Shown here: piece by piece, positions 8,923 to 17,949 of the stretch | Layout: every line of letters starts with the position of its first letter | Position numbering within the stretch: the stretch's first letter is position 1 | Source: Aulosira sp. FACHB-615 | GTDB taxonomy: Bacteria; Cyanobacteriota; Cyanobacteriia; Cyanobacteriales; Nostocaceae | Reading direction: 5' to 3' | DNA length: 64,000 nt | Assembly (NCBI RefSeq): GCF_014698045.1 | Contig: NZ_JACJSE010000022.1 | Coordinates: 44,807 to 108,806, forward strand | Position numbers and translations under genes: made by a program | The notes under the pieces: model-generated | Database searches by the model: none | What the model was told of the DNA's origin: nothing | What the model saw: the letters and a program-made list of their open reading frames with translations, nothing else

Positions 8923-9182
8923 GTTGGCGTTTAGTTTACACAAAGCAAGCACAAAAAGATGCAAAAAAATTAGCCGCTAGTAACTTGAAAGAACAAGCTG
9001 AGGAATTACTCGCCATTCTTGAACAAAACCCTTGGCAAAATCCTCCACCTTATGAAAAGTTAGTTGGCGACTTAATAGGTGCTTATTCTCGCAGGATAAA
9101 TATACAGCATAGATTAGTATATGAAATCATTGAATCTGAGCAAGTAGTCAAAATAATTCGGATGTGGACACATTATGAGTAA
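8916..9182 (+). CDS. yoeB: YoeB-type mRNA interferase toxin (Txe/YoeB family)
   Basis: This 88-residue RelE-superfamily toxin cleaves mRNA in the ribosomal A site during translation. It has the family opening WRLVYTKQAQKDAKKL, the middle 'NPWQNPPPYEKLVGDL', and the C-terminal catalytic region SRRINIQHRLVYEI with RMWTHYE at the end, which carries the conserved His and Tyr. It overlaps the antitoxin gene by 7 bp and starts with ATG. The pair appears intact. Confidence 0.9.
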   Translation: MVSWRLVYTKQAQKDAKKLAASNLKEQAEELLAILEQNPWQNPPPYEKLVGDLIGAYSRRINIQHRLVYEIIESEQVVKIIRMWTHYE

Positions 9183-9242
9183 ATAGAAAGTCTGGGTTCT
9201 ATTTGTTCGTAAAGCGATCGCTCTCATCAACAAGAAAGATAC

Positions 9243-9291
9243 GATGGTTTTGCGGTAGGCGATCGCTGTTTTTAGATAGAATAAAATAAAG
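9243..9291 (+). repeat. 49-bp direct repeat right of the toxin-antitoxin pair
   Basis: This copy is 47 of 49 identical to 8608-8656. It lies 60 bp after the yoeB stop codon and runs directly into a GTAGGTTGGGT-type repeat. Confidence 0.8.
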
Positions 9292-9292
9292 G

Positions 9293-9371
9293 TGTAGCTT
9301 GGGTGGAATGAAATGGAACCCAACATTATTAAGACCTTGTTGGGTTACGCCATCGCTTCACCCAACCTACC
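9293..9371. repeat. GTAGGTTGGGT palindromic repeat, copy 1
   Basis: It begins near GTGTAGCTTGGGTGG, continues GGAACCCAACATT then TGTTGGGTTACGC, and ends CACCCAACCTAC. It belongs to the same family as 36641-36701, 44591-44667 and 58851-58927 and can fold into a long imperfect hairpin. Confidence 0.7.
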
Positions 9372-9376
9372 ATTTC

Positions 9377-9841
9377 TTAATTTTGGGATTTGTATTCTTC
9401 ATAAATTCTCACAGCTGCTTCTAGATATTGAACCAGTAAATGATAATCAGAGATATGAGATAATACTAATTCAACAGCCGCAGTAGTTTCCATTCTGCCA
9501 AGATGCTCTTCTTCATTTTTAAAGGCTTCGATAGACCACCACAATCGAGCTATAGCAGTTTGTATTTCTTCCCTTTCAGGCAGGTACCATATTTCTTGAC
9601 CAACTTCATAACACTGTAAAGAAGTTAAGAAATTAACTTCTTCAATTGCTTGCTGAACATATTTATCAAGCTTGGATAATTTATCAGATTTTATATCTAC
9701 TGAATATATTTTTATACATTCCATCCCCCATTTGATTGCTAAACTATAATGATATTTTTGTAATTCTTGAACAATTGGATAAGCCCAAAGTATTTTTTTC
9801 TGCGCTATGGTTTGTTTTACATCTTCTATGATTTGTTTCAT
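9377..9841 (-). CDS. Hypothetical helical protein, 154 aa
   Basis: This soluble protein is rich in Lys, Glu and Tyr and predicted mainly helical, with no signal or membrane segment. Notable segments are 'KKILWAYPIVQELQKYHYSLAIKW', the WYLPEREEIQTAIARLWWSIEAF helix and a terminal 'AAVRIYEEYKSQN'. I do not recognise the family. Its GC content is low, like the two genes upstream on the same strand. Confidence 0.5.
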   Translation of the reverse strand: MKQIIEDVKQTIAQKKILWAYPIVQELQKYHYSLAIKWGMECIKIYSVDIKSDKLSKLDKYVQQAIEEVNFLTSLQCYEVGQEIWYLPEREEIQTAIARLWWSIEAFKNEEEHLGRMETTAAVELVLSHISDYHLLVQYLEAAVRIYEEYKSQN

Positions 9842-9954
9842 GATTAAACCGAAGGAATAAATAAATTAAACTTACCTTGAAAAGATAAAATACCAATCAA
9901 GAAAAGTGAAAAAGGCTTTTAAACACCAAAATAAGCAATTAAATTCTAAAGTTA

Positions 9955-10698
9955 TTAAATATCTATTGACAATTCAGGATTAAAGTAGTTATTTGGTTCA
10001 TCTGGATAACCACGGGGATTGCAAATAATTCGAGTCTGTCCAATTTGATAATCTAGTGAATGGTGAATGTGACCATGAATCCAGAATAATGCTTGAGATT
10101 CAGCAACTAAATCATCTAGATTTGAAGCATAAGCGGCACTTAAAATATCTTCTTTATATTCAAAAGATATAGATTTTATACTAGGAGCATGATGGCTAAT
10201 AATTACAGTTTTACCAGATAAACTAGGTAATGTATTTTTTAACCAGTTCACTGACTTTTTACAAATTATGGCTGTATCAATACTTCTTAATCTTGAATAT
10301 TGTGGACTTACTCTAATTTTTTTGTAATCATTCATGACATAATTAGCTTCGGCTCCTGCAATACGTGGCTCACCAAATAATTTAAAGTCAGTCCACAAAC
10401 TACAACCTAGAAAATTTACATCTTCAATAGTAACTAAATCATTTTCCAGAACATTAACATTAGTCCCTAACGAATAATCTTTGAGTTTTTCAACAAGCCT
10501 TGGATATGCACTACCATAGTATTCATGATTTCCTAATACATATATAGCTGGTTTATTAGGAATGTTTTCAATTGCCCATTTAATTCCTCTTTCTCGTAAA
10601 TTAATATCTCCAGCTAAGACAACAATATCAGCATCTATATCAGGAATATTAAAGGGCTGAAATTCCAGATGTAAATCACTTAAGACATGAATTTTCAT
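9955..10698 (-). CDS. Calcineurin-like metallophosphoesterase
   Basis: This protein of about 247 residues has all five metal-binding blocks of the superfamily. These are SDLHLEF at the N-terminus, VVLAGDIN, VLGNHEYYG, VISHHAPS and WIHGHIHHS. It should bind two metal ions and hydrolyse a phosphoester, but the substrate cannot be inferred. I prefer the ATG at 10696-10698 (MKIHVLSDLH) to the upstream start at 10716, because the first strand begins there. It is cytoplasmic. Confidence 0.8.
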   Translation of the reverse strand: MKIHVLSDLHLEFQPFNIPDIDADIVVLAGDINLRERGIKWAIENIPNKPAIYVLGNHEYYGSAYPRLVEKLKDYSLGTNVNVLENDLVTIEDVNFLGCSLWTDFKLFGEPRIAGAEANYVMNDYKKIRVSPQYSRLRSIDTAIICKKSVNWLKNTLPSLSGKTVIISHHAPSIKSISFEYKEDILSAAYASNLDDLVAESQALFWIHGHIHHSLDYQIGQTRIICNPRGYPDEPNNYFNPELSIDI

Positions 10699-10772
10699 GA
10701 GAATTATATAATTCAACAGATTTGAGTGGTGATATTGGTTTACTGAAAAAAGAGCAAGTATCTTAAAATACT

Positions 10773-11378
10773 CTAGCTATTCCACAATCGGTTTAAGTCT
10801 ATACCCTTTAAAAATTGACGTATAAAATTTGCGTATTGCATCAAAACTTGCTCTAAACTTTCTTCATCCTCAGTAGATTGAAGAATAGTAGCTAAATAAA
10901 TAGTCCATACCAAACTATAAGCCACGTCACTTTTAGAAGTTCCTTCACTGATATCCACTATGGCAGTGAGTAAATGAAAAATGCTATGACTGGCGATATT
11001 GAGTGGCTCATTAAGTGATAATTCTTCTGTTTCTACAATAGTACTTAAATCATCCAAGGCATCTTGACAATTTTCAAGTGTCGTTTTTTCACTCAGCCAT
11101 TTTTCTACAGTATAAAATCCTCGTTCAAAGGGCAGATCGCCATAATTATTCAACAGATTGATTGCGCTCGTAATACATTGGTGAGTTATCCACACAAGGG
11201 GTTTTGGTTTTGCTTTGGAACGAGTCATCATCCAAATTAACCAATCTCCCCTGGGACATTCACTCACAGCCAGGGGAAAGTTATTTCCATAAGCTTTTGC
11301 CCAAAGTAACGCTTCAGATTTATTAGGGATATCAGACGGAACTTTAAATAATAGTTCTACAGTCCTTTTTTTAGACAT
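10773..11378 (-). CDS. Hypothetical protein, 201 aa
   Basis: This is a soluble acidic protein with several Trp residues in the N-terminal half (LLWAKAYG, 'PRGDWLIWMM', VWITHQC) and a helical C-terminal half. It has no signal peptide. It begins MSKKRTVELLFKV at an ATG. I do not recognise a family with confidence. It lies 57 bp upstream of the phosphoesterase on the same strand and could be co-transcribed with it. Confidence 0.5.
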   Translation of the reverse strand: MSKKRTVELLFKVPSDIPNKSEALLWAKAYGNNFPLAVSECPRGDWLIWMMTRSKAKPKPLVWITHQCITSAINLLNNYGDLPFERGFYTVEKWLSEKTTLENCQDALDDLSTIVETEELSLNEPLNIASHSIFHLLTAIVDISEGTSKSDVAYSLVWTIYLATILQSTEDEESLEQVLMQYANFIRQFLKGIDLNRLWNS

Positions 11379-11499
11379 TTTGATAACTGTCAGAGCTTAA
11401 TTAAATATAGCTATTGAAGAAGAATTCAGGAGTCAGAATCAATTTGTAGGGGAATTAAATATATACTAACGATTACTCTTTTATTTAAGATACACCAAA

Positions 11500-11533
11500 A
11501 GAAAGTGACTCTGAAATTTCAGAGTCACTTTCT
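11500..11533 (-). terminator. 34-bp perfect palindrome downstream of gnd
   Basis: AGAAAGTGACTCTGAAA is followed directly by its exact complement, giving a 17-bp stem. It lies 54 bp after the gnd stop codon and probably ends gnd transcription. Confidence 0.7.
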
Positions 11534-11586
11534 AATTTGCCACAGACAGCAATTTAAACTTTCACAACATACTCAAAAGTGAAAGT

Positions 11587-13017
11587 TTACTTTTTAGCTT
11601 CTTCGATGGGAACCCATTCTGTGTGGAAAGAACCGGGTTTGTCGAGACGCAGATAGGTATGTGCGCCGAAGTAGTCGCGTTGTGCTTGAGTGAGGTTTTG
11701 GGGCAAGCGATCGCGGCGATAGCTGTCAAAATAATCTAAAGATGCACTAAAAGCTGGGACAGGAATACCCAGTTGAGCAGCAGTAATGATAACTTCCCGC
11801 CAAGCTGCTTGTCTGTCTAGAATTGTTTGCTTAAATTCAGGAGCTAAGAGCAAGTTAGGCAATGCAGGATTTTCGGTAAATGCCTTTTTAATTTTATTCA
11901 AAAAGCCAGCGCGAATAATACAGCCACCTTTCCAAATCCGAGCTAATTCGCCCAAATCCAAATTCCAGTTATATGTTTTGGAAGCAGTAGACAGCAGCGC
12001 CATCCCTTGAGCGTAAGAACAAATCTTGGAGCAATATAACGCATCCCGGACTTTGTTAATAAACTCTTTGGTAGTACCGCTATATTTGCCACTGGGGCCT
12101 GTGAGTTGTTTGGATGCGGCTATCCGTTCATCTTTAATTGAAGAGATAATCCGAGCATTTACAGCTGCTGTAATGGTAGGAATAGAAACGCCTAATTCCA
12201 ACGCAGTTTGTACAGTCCAACGACCAGTACCCTTTTGACCTGCTGCGTCTACAATCAAATCTACTAAAGGTAGACTGGTGTCTGGGTCAATGTAAGGGAA
12301 GATATTAGCTGTAATCTCAATCAAAAATGAATTGAGTTCGTCGGTGGTGTTCCATTCAGCAAACACTTCGTGAAGTTGATTGTGGTCAAGTCCACCAGCA
12401 TTCTTCAGCAAGTCGTAGGCTTCAGCAATTAGCTGCATGTCACCATACTCAATGCCGTTGTGTACCATCTTCACATAGTGACCGGAACCACCAGGGCCGA
12501 CGTAGGTCACACAAGGGCCGTCATCAACTTGGGCAGCAATTTTGTTGAAAATTGGTGAGAGATACTCATAGGAACTTTGGGTACCACCAGGCATCAAAGA
12601 AGGGCCGTTTAATGCGCCTTCTTCACCACCACTCACACCCATACCGAGAAACCGTAGACCCAGGGGTTCTAATTCTTCGGTACGTCTTTGGGTATCTTCA
12701 AACCAAGAGTTGCCACCATCAATGATGATATCGCCTTCGGACAGCAAAGGTTTTAGCTGTTGAATCACCGCATCCACGGGTTTACCAGCTTGCACCATCA
12801 CTAGAATTTTGCGAGGACGTTCTAGTGCTGCAACGAATTCTTCTAAGGTAAAGGCCGCTTTAACGTTCCTTCCTGGCGCACGTTCAGCCATGAAAGCATC
12901 GGTTTTCTCGCGGGAGCGGTTGTATACTGCAATTGGAAAACCATTACGTTCCACGTTGAGAGCGATATTCTCGCCCATAACGGCTAATCCAATCACACCA
13001 AAACTTTGTAGTGTCAT
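11587..13017 (-). CDS. gnd: 6-phosphogluconate dehydrogenase, decarboxylating
   Basis: This 476-residue enzyme oxidises 6-phosphogluconate to ribulose 5-phosphate plus CO2, producing NADPH in the oxidative pentose phosphate pathway. The N-terminal Rossmann fold carries GVIGLAVMGENIALN and the NRS NADP-specificity segment. The substrate signature 'FLGMGVSGGEEGALNGPSLMPGG' is largely visible, with GHYVKMVHNGIEYGDMQ, KGTGRWTVQ and the C-terminal dimerisation tail. Length matches the family. It is a single gene with its own terminator. Confidence 0.96.
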   Translation of the reverse strand: MTLQSFGVIGLAVMGENIALNVERNGFPIAVYNRSREKTDAFMAERAPGRNVKAAFTLEEFVAALERPRKILVMVQAGKPVDAVIQQLKPLLSEGDIIIDGGNSWFEDTQRRTEELEPLGLRFLGMGVSGGEEGALNGPSLMPGGTQSSYEYLSPIFNKIAAQVDDGPCVTYVGPGGSGHYVKMVHNGIEYGDMQLIAEAYDLLKNAGGLDHNQLHEVFAEWNTTDELNSFLIEITANIFPYIDPDTSLPLVDLIVDAAGQKGTGRWTVQTALELGVSIPTITAAVNARIISSIKDERIAASKQLTGPSGKYSGTTKEFINKVRDALYCSKICSYAQGMALLSTASKTYNWNLDLGELARIWKGGCIIRAGFLNKIKKAFTENPALPNLLLAPEFKQTILDRQAAWREVIITAAQLGIPVPAFSASLDYFDSYRRDRLPQNLTQAQRDYFGAHTYLRLDKPGSFHTEWVPIEEAKK

Positions 13018-13331
13018 AACTAGTTTGGCTAACTCTTGCAGATTCTTTCATCTTTTAGGGTAATCCGAGAGTTTCTCTTATCCCCTAAAGAAGACATTAA
13101 GAGTTACCGTGATTGCTAAAAGCTCAGAACTAACATCACATATAACAAGTTTTAAATTGTATCTAATTCAACAATTGTGCTGCAAAATTTGCAAAATTGG
13201 AGTATCTAGTTTAGGCATTAGGCAGATGGGATAAAGGATTAAATTCAGAATAATTTTTCCTTAAATTAAGATAAATTTTCCCGTATCCAGTCCCTAATAC
13301 CTGATAACAAATAGTTAAGGAGTAACCAAAA
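13018..13331. other. Divergent promoter region of gnd and ycf66
   Basis: This 314 bp AT-rich region separates two divergently transcribed genes, so it must contain both promoters. A good Shine-Dalgarno sequence (AAGGAG) lies 8 bases before the ycf66 ATG. I see no other gene. Confidence 0.5.
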
Positions 13332-14009
13332 ATGCTGGCATACGTCCTAGCTTTGGTGGTCGGTATTGGTAGTTTATTACTCTACGTATCGGCGTTCTTT
13401 TTTCCCGAAATCCATCGCAAGAATGATTTTATTTGGAGTGGCATTGGGCTGTTTTACGCTTTAGTATTATGGGTGTTTGCCCCCCATATTAGCGGCGGAT
13501 TATTACTAGGCCATGTGGCGAGTGTGGCTCTTTTGGTGTGGTTTGGTTGGCAAACTTTATCACTCCGTCGCCAAGTCACACCACAATTACAACAAACACC
13601 TGTACCCAGTTCGGAAGCTGTAAAAACTTCTCTGCAAGCACAGGTGACAAAGGTATCTCTTCAAGAACGCCTTGGTAAACTACAACAAAGTTTGAGTAGC
13701 ACCTTTGGTGGCGTGAAAAACAAAGTCCAACCACCAGTCAGTAAAAATGTACCAGCAGAGAAACCTGCTGTGGAGATTGTTGACAAAACTACACCCATCC
13801 CCGAAACTGCGCCTGAAGAAGTACCTGTAACGGAGGCTGTTCCCGAAGTCATTCCACCCCATCCCCCATCCCCGGAATTGGTGGAAGCCGCGCAAGCACA
13901 TCCTGAAGCGGAAAGTAAAGAACCCATCCCCGTCGAAGAAATTGCGCCTGATGCGGTGCTTGCTCCCCCGGCGGAAACACCACCAGAACCAACACCGCCA
14001 AATAGTTAG
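13332..14009 (+). CDS. Ycf66 family membrane protein
   Basis: This 225-residue protein has three hydrophobic spans at about residues 3-24, 36-52 and 56-74 (MLAYVLALVVGIGSLLLYVS, 'GIGLFYALVLWVFAP', HVASVALLVWFGWQTL). A long Pro/Glu/Val-rich tail (about 85-225) is probably disordered. The membrane part matches the Ycf66 family shared by cyanobacteria and some plastids, whose function is unknown. It starts at ATG 13332 after AAGGAG and is followed by a hairpin terminator. Confidence 0.85.
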   Translation: MLAYVLALVVGIGSLLLYVSAFFFPEIHRKNDFIWSGIGLFYALVLWVFAPHISGGLLLGHVASVALLVWFGWQTLSLRRQVTPQLQQTPVPSSEAVKTSLQAQVTKVSLQERLGKLQQSLSSTFGGVKNKVQPPVSKNVPAEKPAVEIVDKTTPIPETAPEEVPVTEAVPEVIPPHPPSPELVEAAQAHPEAESKEPIPVEEIAPDAVLAPPAETPPEPTPPNS

Positions 14010-14025
14010 GTTAGTTAAATTTTGT

Positions 14026-14061
14026 AAAACCCAGCTTGATTTTATGATCATGTTGGGTTTT
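14026..14061 (+). terminator. Terminator after ycf66
   Basis: AAAACCCA pairs with TGGGTTTT around a 20-base loop, 17 bp past the ycf66 stop, and ends in a T run. Confidence 0.6.
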
Positions 14062-14197
14062 GCTGTGATCTCAAGTTGCTAGTGGCGATCGCACAAATTA
14101 AACTAGCGACTAAATAAATAATGCGGGAGACACATGGAAAAATTCTCCTAGTGCTTTTGCTTGAGCTTTACTAATTCTGAAACTCGCCTACACTCAG

Positions 14198-14467
14198 TTA
14201 TACTGTAACCATTTCTGCTACTGAACTAGGTGATGCTGGCTCAAAATGTAAAACCATAATTTGCTCTGGACGTAAACCAACTGATTCGTAGGTTTGTCCG
14301 TTGCGTTGGCGTAGCCCGCCGTAGGCATCGCTAAATTCTACTTCAAATGCGGCACCATCCGCTAATATTTCAACTATCGTACCAACTTGACCACGCAACA
14401 AATTATATTCAGGCAGATCAATTGTGAGTGCTACTATATCTAGTAACTTAGGTGTACTATTGCTCAT
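14198..14467 (-). CDS. DUF4926 domain protein
   Basis: This protein of about 89 residues has a small beta-barrel pattern: LLDIVALTIDLPEYNLLRGQ, then 'GTIVEIL...AFEVEFSDAYGG', ending 'LRPEQIMVLHFEP'. This matches DUF4926, which is often encoded beside a DUF6883 gene as here. I chose the internal ATG at 14467 (MSNSTPK). A small dispersed repeat (14303-14331) lies inside the gene in frame and encodes DAYGGLRQRNG, interrupting the usual EFSD...G(R)T turn. The function is unknown, and a toxin-antitoxin-like role is only speculation. Confidence 0.7.
   Translation of the reverse strand: MSNSTPKLLDIVALTIDLPEYNLLRGQVGTIVEILADGAAFEVEFSDAYGGLRQRNGQTYESVGLRPEQIMVLHFEPASPSSVAEMVTV
14303..14331. repeat. 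Small dispersed repeat inside the DUF4926 gene
   Basis: GCGTAGCCCGCCGTAGGC followed by ATCGC is a short repeat type scattered widely in Nostoc-like genomes, here in frame within a coding sequence. Confidence 0.65.
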
Positions 14468-14493
14468 TGCGTATAATCTTGAGATTATATAAC

Positions 14494-14820
14494 TTAAATA
14501 TAGCAACTTGTTAACCTTGGGAAATCAGAATTATTTTCTATAATCCAACCAGTGGGAATAGTTGCATTTCTATCTTGCCATTCTAAAGTAAAGTCTACTG
14601 TATAGCGTTGTCCAAATTCATCACATAGATTTAAAACGGCTTCTTGAGTTTTAACTTTTTCTAAAATAATCTGACGCAACTCTTCTGCATTATCAGCAGT
14701 CATACCTAAGATTGATAAAAACAGACGAGCTTTATTCTTTCCTGAAGGATGTTCTGGATTAAGACAGTAATCTCGTAATTTACGAATATCGACAACTGCA
14801 TTTTCAGCATTTGGCAGCAT
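14494..14820 (-). CDS. DUF6883 domain protein
   Basis: This protein of about 108 residues matches DUF6883 through 'MLPNAENAVVDIRKLRDYCL', NPEHPSGKNKARLF and the closing ...YTVDFTLEW followed by GWIIE. I start it at the ATG at 14820 because the family begins with L-P-N-A, although the frame is open upstream to 14889. It precedes the DUF4926 gene by 26 bp on the same strand, a pairing seen in many cyanobacteria. The biochemical role is unknown. Confidence 0.7.
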   Translation of the reverse strand: MLPNAENAVVDIRKLRDYCLNPEHPSGKNKARLFLSILGMTADNAEELRQIILEKVKTQEAVLNLCDEFGQRYTVDFTLEWQDRNATIPTGWIIENNSDFPRLTSCYI

Positions 14821-14999
14821 ATTAACTGAAGATAACCTAATAATTTCTGTAAGATAGAATCCGTACTTTTTTAATTTCTCATAGTTCAAGTGCTAATAAT
14901 TACCAAAGTCTACGCGGTTGAGCAAAACAAGTAATTTGAGACTTCCTGCCATCTTCTATAATTGATAAAACCTGCACATATATTCTTAGGCATGAAGCT

Positions 15000-17882
15000 G
15001 TGACGGAAACTGGAAGCTACAAAGACACTGTAAATCTACCTAAAACTAATTTTGAAATGCGGGCTAACGCCATCAAGCGTGAACCCGAAATCCAAAAGTT
15101 TTGGGCAGAAAATCAAATTTTTGAACGCCTGTCGCAAGAAAATCCAGGCGAATTATTTATACTGCATGATGGGCCTCCCTACGCAAATGGTTCTCTGCAT
15201 ATTGGTCATGCCTTAAATAAAATTCTCAAAGATATTATTAATCGCTACCAGTTGTTACAAGGGCGGAAGGTTCGTTATGTGCCTGGTTGGGACTGTCATG
15301 GCTTACCAATTGAACTGAAAGTTTTGCAAAATCTCAAGTCGGCAGAACGGCAGAGTTTAACGCCTTTGCAATTACGGCAAAAGGCGAAGGAATTTGCTTT
15401 GGCTACGGTTGATGACCAACGCCAGAATTTTAAACGTTATGGGGTTTGGGGTGACTGGGATAATCCTTATTTGACGCTGAAGCCGGAATATGAGGCGGCG
15501 CAAATTGGGGTTTTTGGCCAGATGTATTTGAAAGGATACATCTATCGTGGGTTGAAGCCTGTTCACTGGAGTCCGAGTTCTAAAACAGCTTTGGCTGAGG
15601 CGGAGTTGGAATATCCAGAAGGGCATACTTCGCGGAGTATTTATGCGGCGTTCCCTGTGACGGGTTTGGCTGAGGCAGTTAAATCTGTTTTGGGTGAGTA
15701 TTTGCCAGAGTTGGGTGTGGCTGTGTGGACTACTACTCCTTGGACAATTCCCGGTAACTTGGCGGTGGCGGTTAATGGCGAGTTGAATTACGCGGTTGTG
15801 GAGGTTTCACGCAGAGACGCAGAGGCGCAGAGAGGGTTTAAATACCTGATTGTGGCGGCGGATTTGGTGGAACGGTTGGCGGCGACTATCTCGGCTGAGT
15901 TGACGGTGAAGGCTACTTTTAAGGGTAAGGAGTTAGAACATACTACTTACCGTCATCCTTTATATGACAGGGAAAGTCCGGTGGTTGTAGGTGGTGACTA
16001 TATCACTACTGAGTCAGGTACTGGGTTAGTACATACTGCCCCTGGTCACGGTCAAGAAGACTACATTGTGGGTCAGCGTTACGGTTTGCCGATTCTTGCG
16101 CCAGTGGATGATAACGGCAACTTTACCGAGGAAGCGGGACAGTTTGCGGGGTTGAATGTGTTGGGTGATGGGAATCAGGCAGTAATTGATGCGCTGACGG
16201 CGGCGGGTTCGCTGTTGAAGGAGGAGGCTTACGCCCATAAGTATCCTTACGACTGGCGGACGAAGAAACCAACGATTTTCCGGGCTACTGAACAGTGGTT
16301 TGCTTCGGTGGCGGGATTTCGGGAGGAAGCATTAAAGGCGATCGCATCGGTAAAATGGATACCAGCCCAAGGTGAAAATCGTATCACGCCAATGGTGGCG
16401 GAACGTTCTGATTGGTGTATCTCTCGTCAGCGTTCTTGGGGTGTGCCAATTCCGGTATTCTATGATGAGGAAACGAATGAACCTCTGTTAAATGAGGAAA
16501 CTATCAACCACGTTCAAGCCATCATCGCTGAGAAAGGTTCTGATGCTTGGTGGGAATTGTCGGTAGAGGAATTATTACCAGAATCTTATCGCAACAATGG
16601 CAAGTCTTACCGCAGAGGTACAGACACAATGGATGTGTGGTTTGATTCTGGTTCATCTTGGGCGGCTGTACTTAAGCAACGTCCAGAGTTACGCTACCCC
16701 GCCGATATATATTTGGAAGGTTCCGACCAACATCGCGGTTGGTTTCAGTCGAGTTTGCTGACTAGTGTAGCGGTAAATGGCATTGCACCTTATAAAACTG
16801 TTTTAACTCACGGCTTTGCTTTGGATGAACAAGGTCGGAAAATGAGTAAATCAGAAGGAAATGTGGTTGATCCCAATGCCATCATTGAAGGCGGGAAAAA
16901 TCAAAAATCAGACCCAGCTTATGGTGCAGATGTATTGCGATTGTGGGTATCTTCGGTAGACTACTCCGGTGATGTCCGCATTGGGAAAAATATCATCAAG
17001 CAGCTTAACGATGTGCGCGGTAAGATTCGCAATACGGCGCGGTTCTTGTTGGGAAGTTTGCATGATTTTGACCCCGAAAAAGATGCTGTATCTTTTGACG
17101 AATTACCACAGTTAGATAAATATATGCTGCACCGCATCCGTGAGGTGTTCCAGGAAGTAACAGAAGCGTTTGAAAGTTTCCAATTCTTCCGGTTCTTCCA
17201 AACTGTGCAGAATTTCTGCGTGGTGGATTTATCTAACTTCTATTTAGATGTAGCGAAAGATAGACTGTATATCAGTGCGCCGAATGCTTTCCGTCGCCGC
17301 AGTTGTCAGACAGTGATACACATCGCTTTAGAAAATTTAGCACGAGCGATCGCACCTGTTCTCTGCCATACTGCGGAAGATATCTGGCAATTTCTCCCCT
17401 ATAAAACACCTTACAAATCAGTGTTTCAAGCTGGTTGGGTGCAGTTAGATGATGAATGGGATAATCCAGACTTAGGGGAATTTTGGGATACTCTGCGTTC
17501 ACTCCGCACCGATGTTAACAAAGTTCTGGAACAAGCCAGGATAGAAAAAATGATTGGTTCTTCCCTGGAAGCTAAAGCTTTGATTCATATCCCTCACAAA
17601 CAGTTAGGTGATGCAATCAAAGCTTTTAACCCAACCAAGGGTAATGGTATTGATGAATTGCGGTATTTATTGCTGACATCTCAGGTGGAAGTATTAGAGT
17701 CGCCGGAGAAATTGCAAGGATTAAAATACACCGCGCAAACCGTAGACTGGCAAATTGGGGTAGTGAATGCAGAAGGCGAAAAATGCGATCGCTGCTGGAA
17801 CTACTCAACTCATGTGGGAGAATCAGCAGAGCATCCCTTATTGTGCGAAAGGTGCGTTCCCGCCTTAGTTGGTGAGTTTTAA
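15000..17882 (+). CDS. ileS: Isoleucyl-tRNA synthetase
   Basis: This 960-residue class I enzyme attaches isoleucine to tRNA-Ile. It shows the HIGH motif (SLHIGHALNKIL), the KMSKS loop (GRKMSKSEGN), the CP1 editing domain (TTPWTIPGN, 'TGLVHTAPGHGQEDY'), the anticodon-binding helical region and a C-terminal zinc finger (CDRCW...CERC). The start is GTG at 15000. Within CP1 at about residues 270-279 the stretch SRRDAEAQRG comes from a dispersed DNA repeat (GCAGAGACGCAGAGGCGCAG), an in-frame insertion that evidently keeps the enzyme functional, since this is an essential gene. Confidence 0.96.
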   Translation: MTETGSYKDTVNLPKTNFEMRANAIKREPEIQKFWAENQIFERLSQENPGELFILHDGPPYANGSLHIGHALNKILKDIINRYQLLQGRKVRYVPGWDCHGLPIELKVLQNLKSAERQSLTPLQLRQKAKEFALATVDDQRQNFKRYGVWGDWDNPYLTLKPEYEAAQIGVFGQMYLKGYIYRGLKPVHWSPSSKTALAEAELEYPEGHTSRSIYAAFPVTGLAEAVKSVLGEYLPELGVAVWTTTPWTIPGNLAVAVNGELNYAVVEVSRRDAEAQRGFKYLIVAADLVERLAATISAELTVKATFKGKELEHTTYRHPLYDRESPVVVGGDYITTESGTGLVHTAPGHGQEDYIVGQRYGLPILAPVDDNGNFTEEAGQFAGLNVLGDGNQAVIDALTAAGSLLKEEAYAHKYPYDWRTKKPTIFRATEQWFASVAGFREEALKAIASVKWIPAQGENRITPMVAERSDWCISRQRSWGVPIPVFYDEETNEPLLNEETINHVQAIIAEKGSDAWWELSVEELLPESYRNNGKSYRRGTDTMDVWFDSGSSWAAVLKQRPELRYPADIYLEGSDQHRGWFQSSLLTSVAVNGIAPYKTVLTHGFALDEQGRKMSKSEGNVVDPNAIIEGGKNQKSDPAYGADVLRLWVSSVDYSGDVRIGKNIIKQLNDVRGKIRNTARFLLGSLHDFDPEKDAVSFDELPQLDKYMLHRIREVFQEVTEAFESFQFFRFFQTVQNFCVVDLSNFYLDVAKDRLYISAPNAFRRRSCQTVIHIALENLARAIAPVLCHTAEDIWQFLPYKTPYKSVFQAGWVQLDDEWDNPDLGEFWDTLRSLRTDVNKVLEQARIEKMIGSSLEAKALIHIPHKQLGDAIKAFNPTKGNGIDELRYLLLTSQVEVLESPEKLQGLKYTAQTVDWQIGVVNAEGEKCDRCWNYSTHVGESAEHPLLCERCVPALVGEF
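15808..15836. repeat. CGCAGAG-type dispersed repeat inserted in ileS
   Basis: CACGCAGAGACGCAGAGGCG then CAGAGAGG is a common cyanobacterial repeat. Related units occur at about 22496-22525 (reverse orientation) and 44470-44500. Confidence 0.65.
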
Positions 17883-17949
17883 AACAGGTTTAACATGAAT
17901 GTAGGGACGTTTGATGAAATGTCTCTACATTTGTTTAACGCCGTGTGCA

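Noticed and set aside
13680..14051. Long minus-strand frame opposite ycf66
   Set aside because: The Phe/Trp/Arg-rich translation is the antisense of the Pro/Glu-rich ycf66 tail, so it is a shadow frame.
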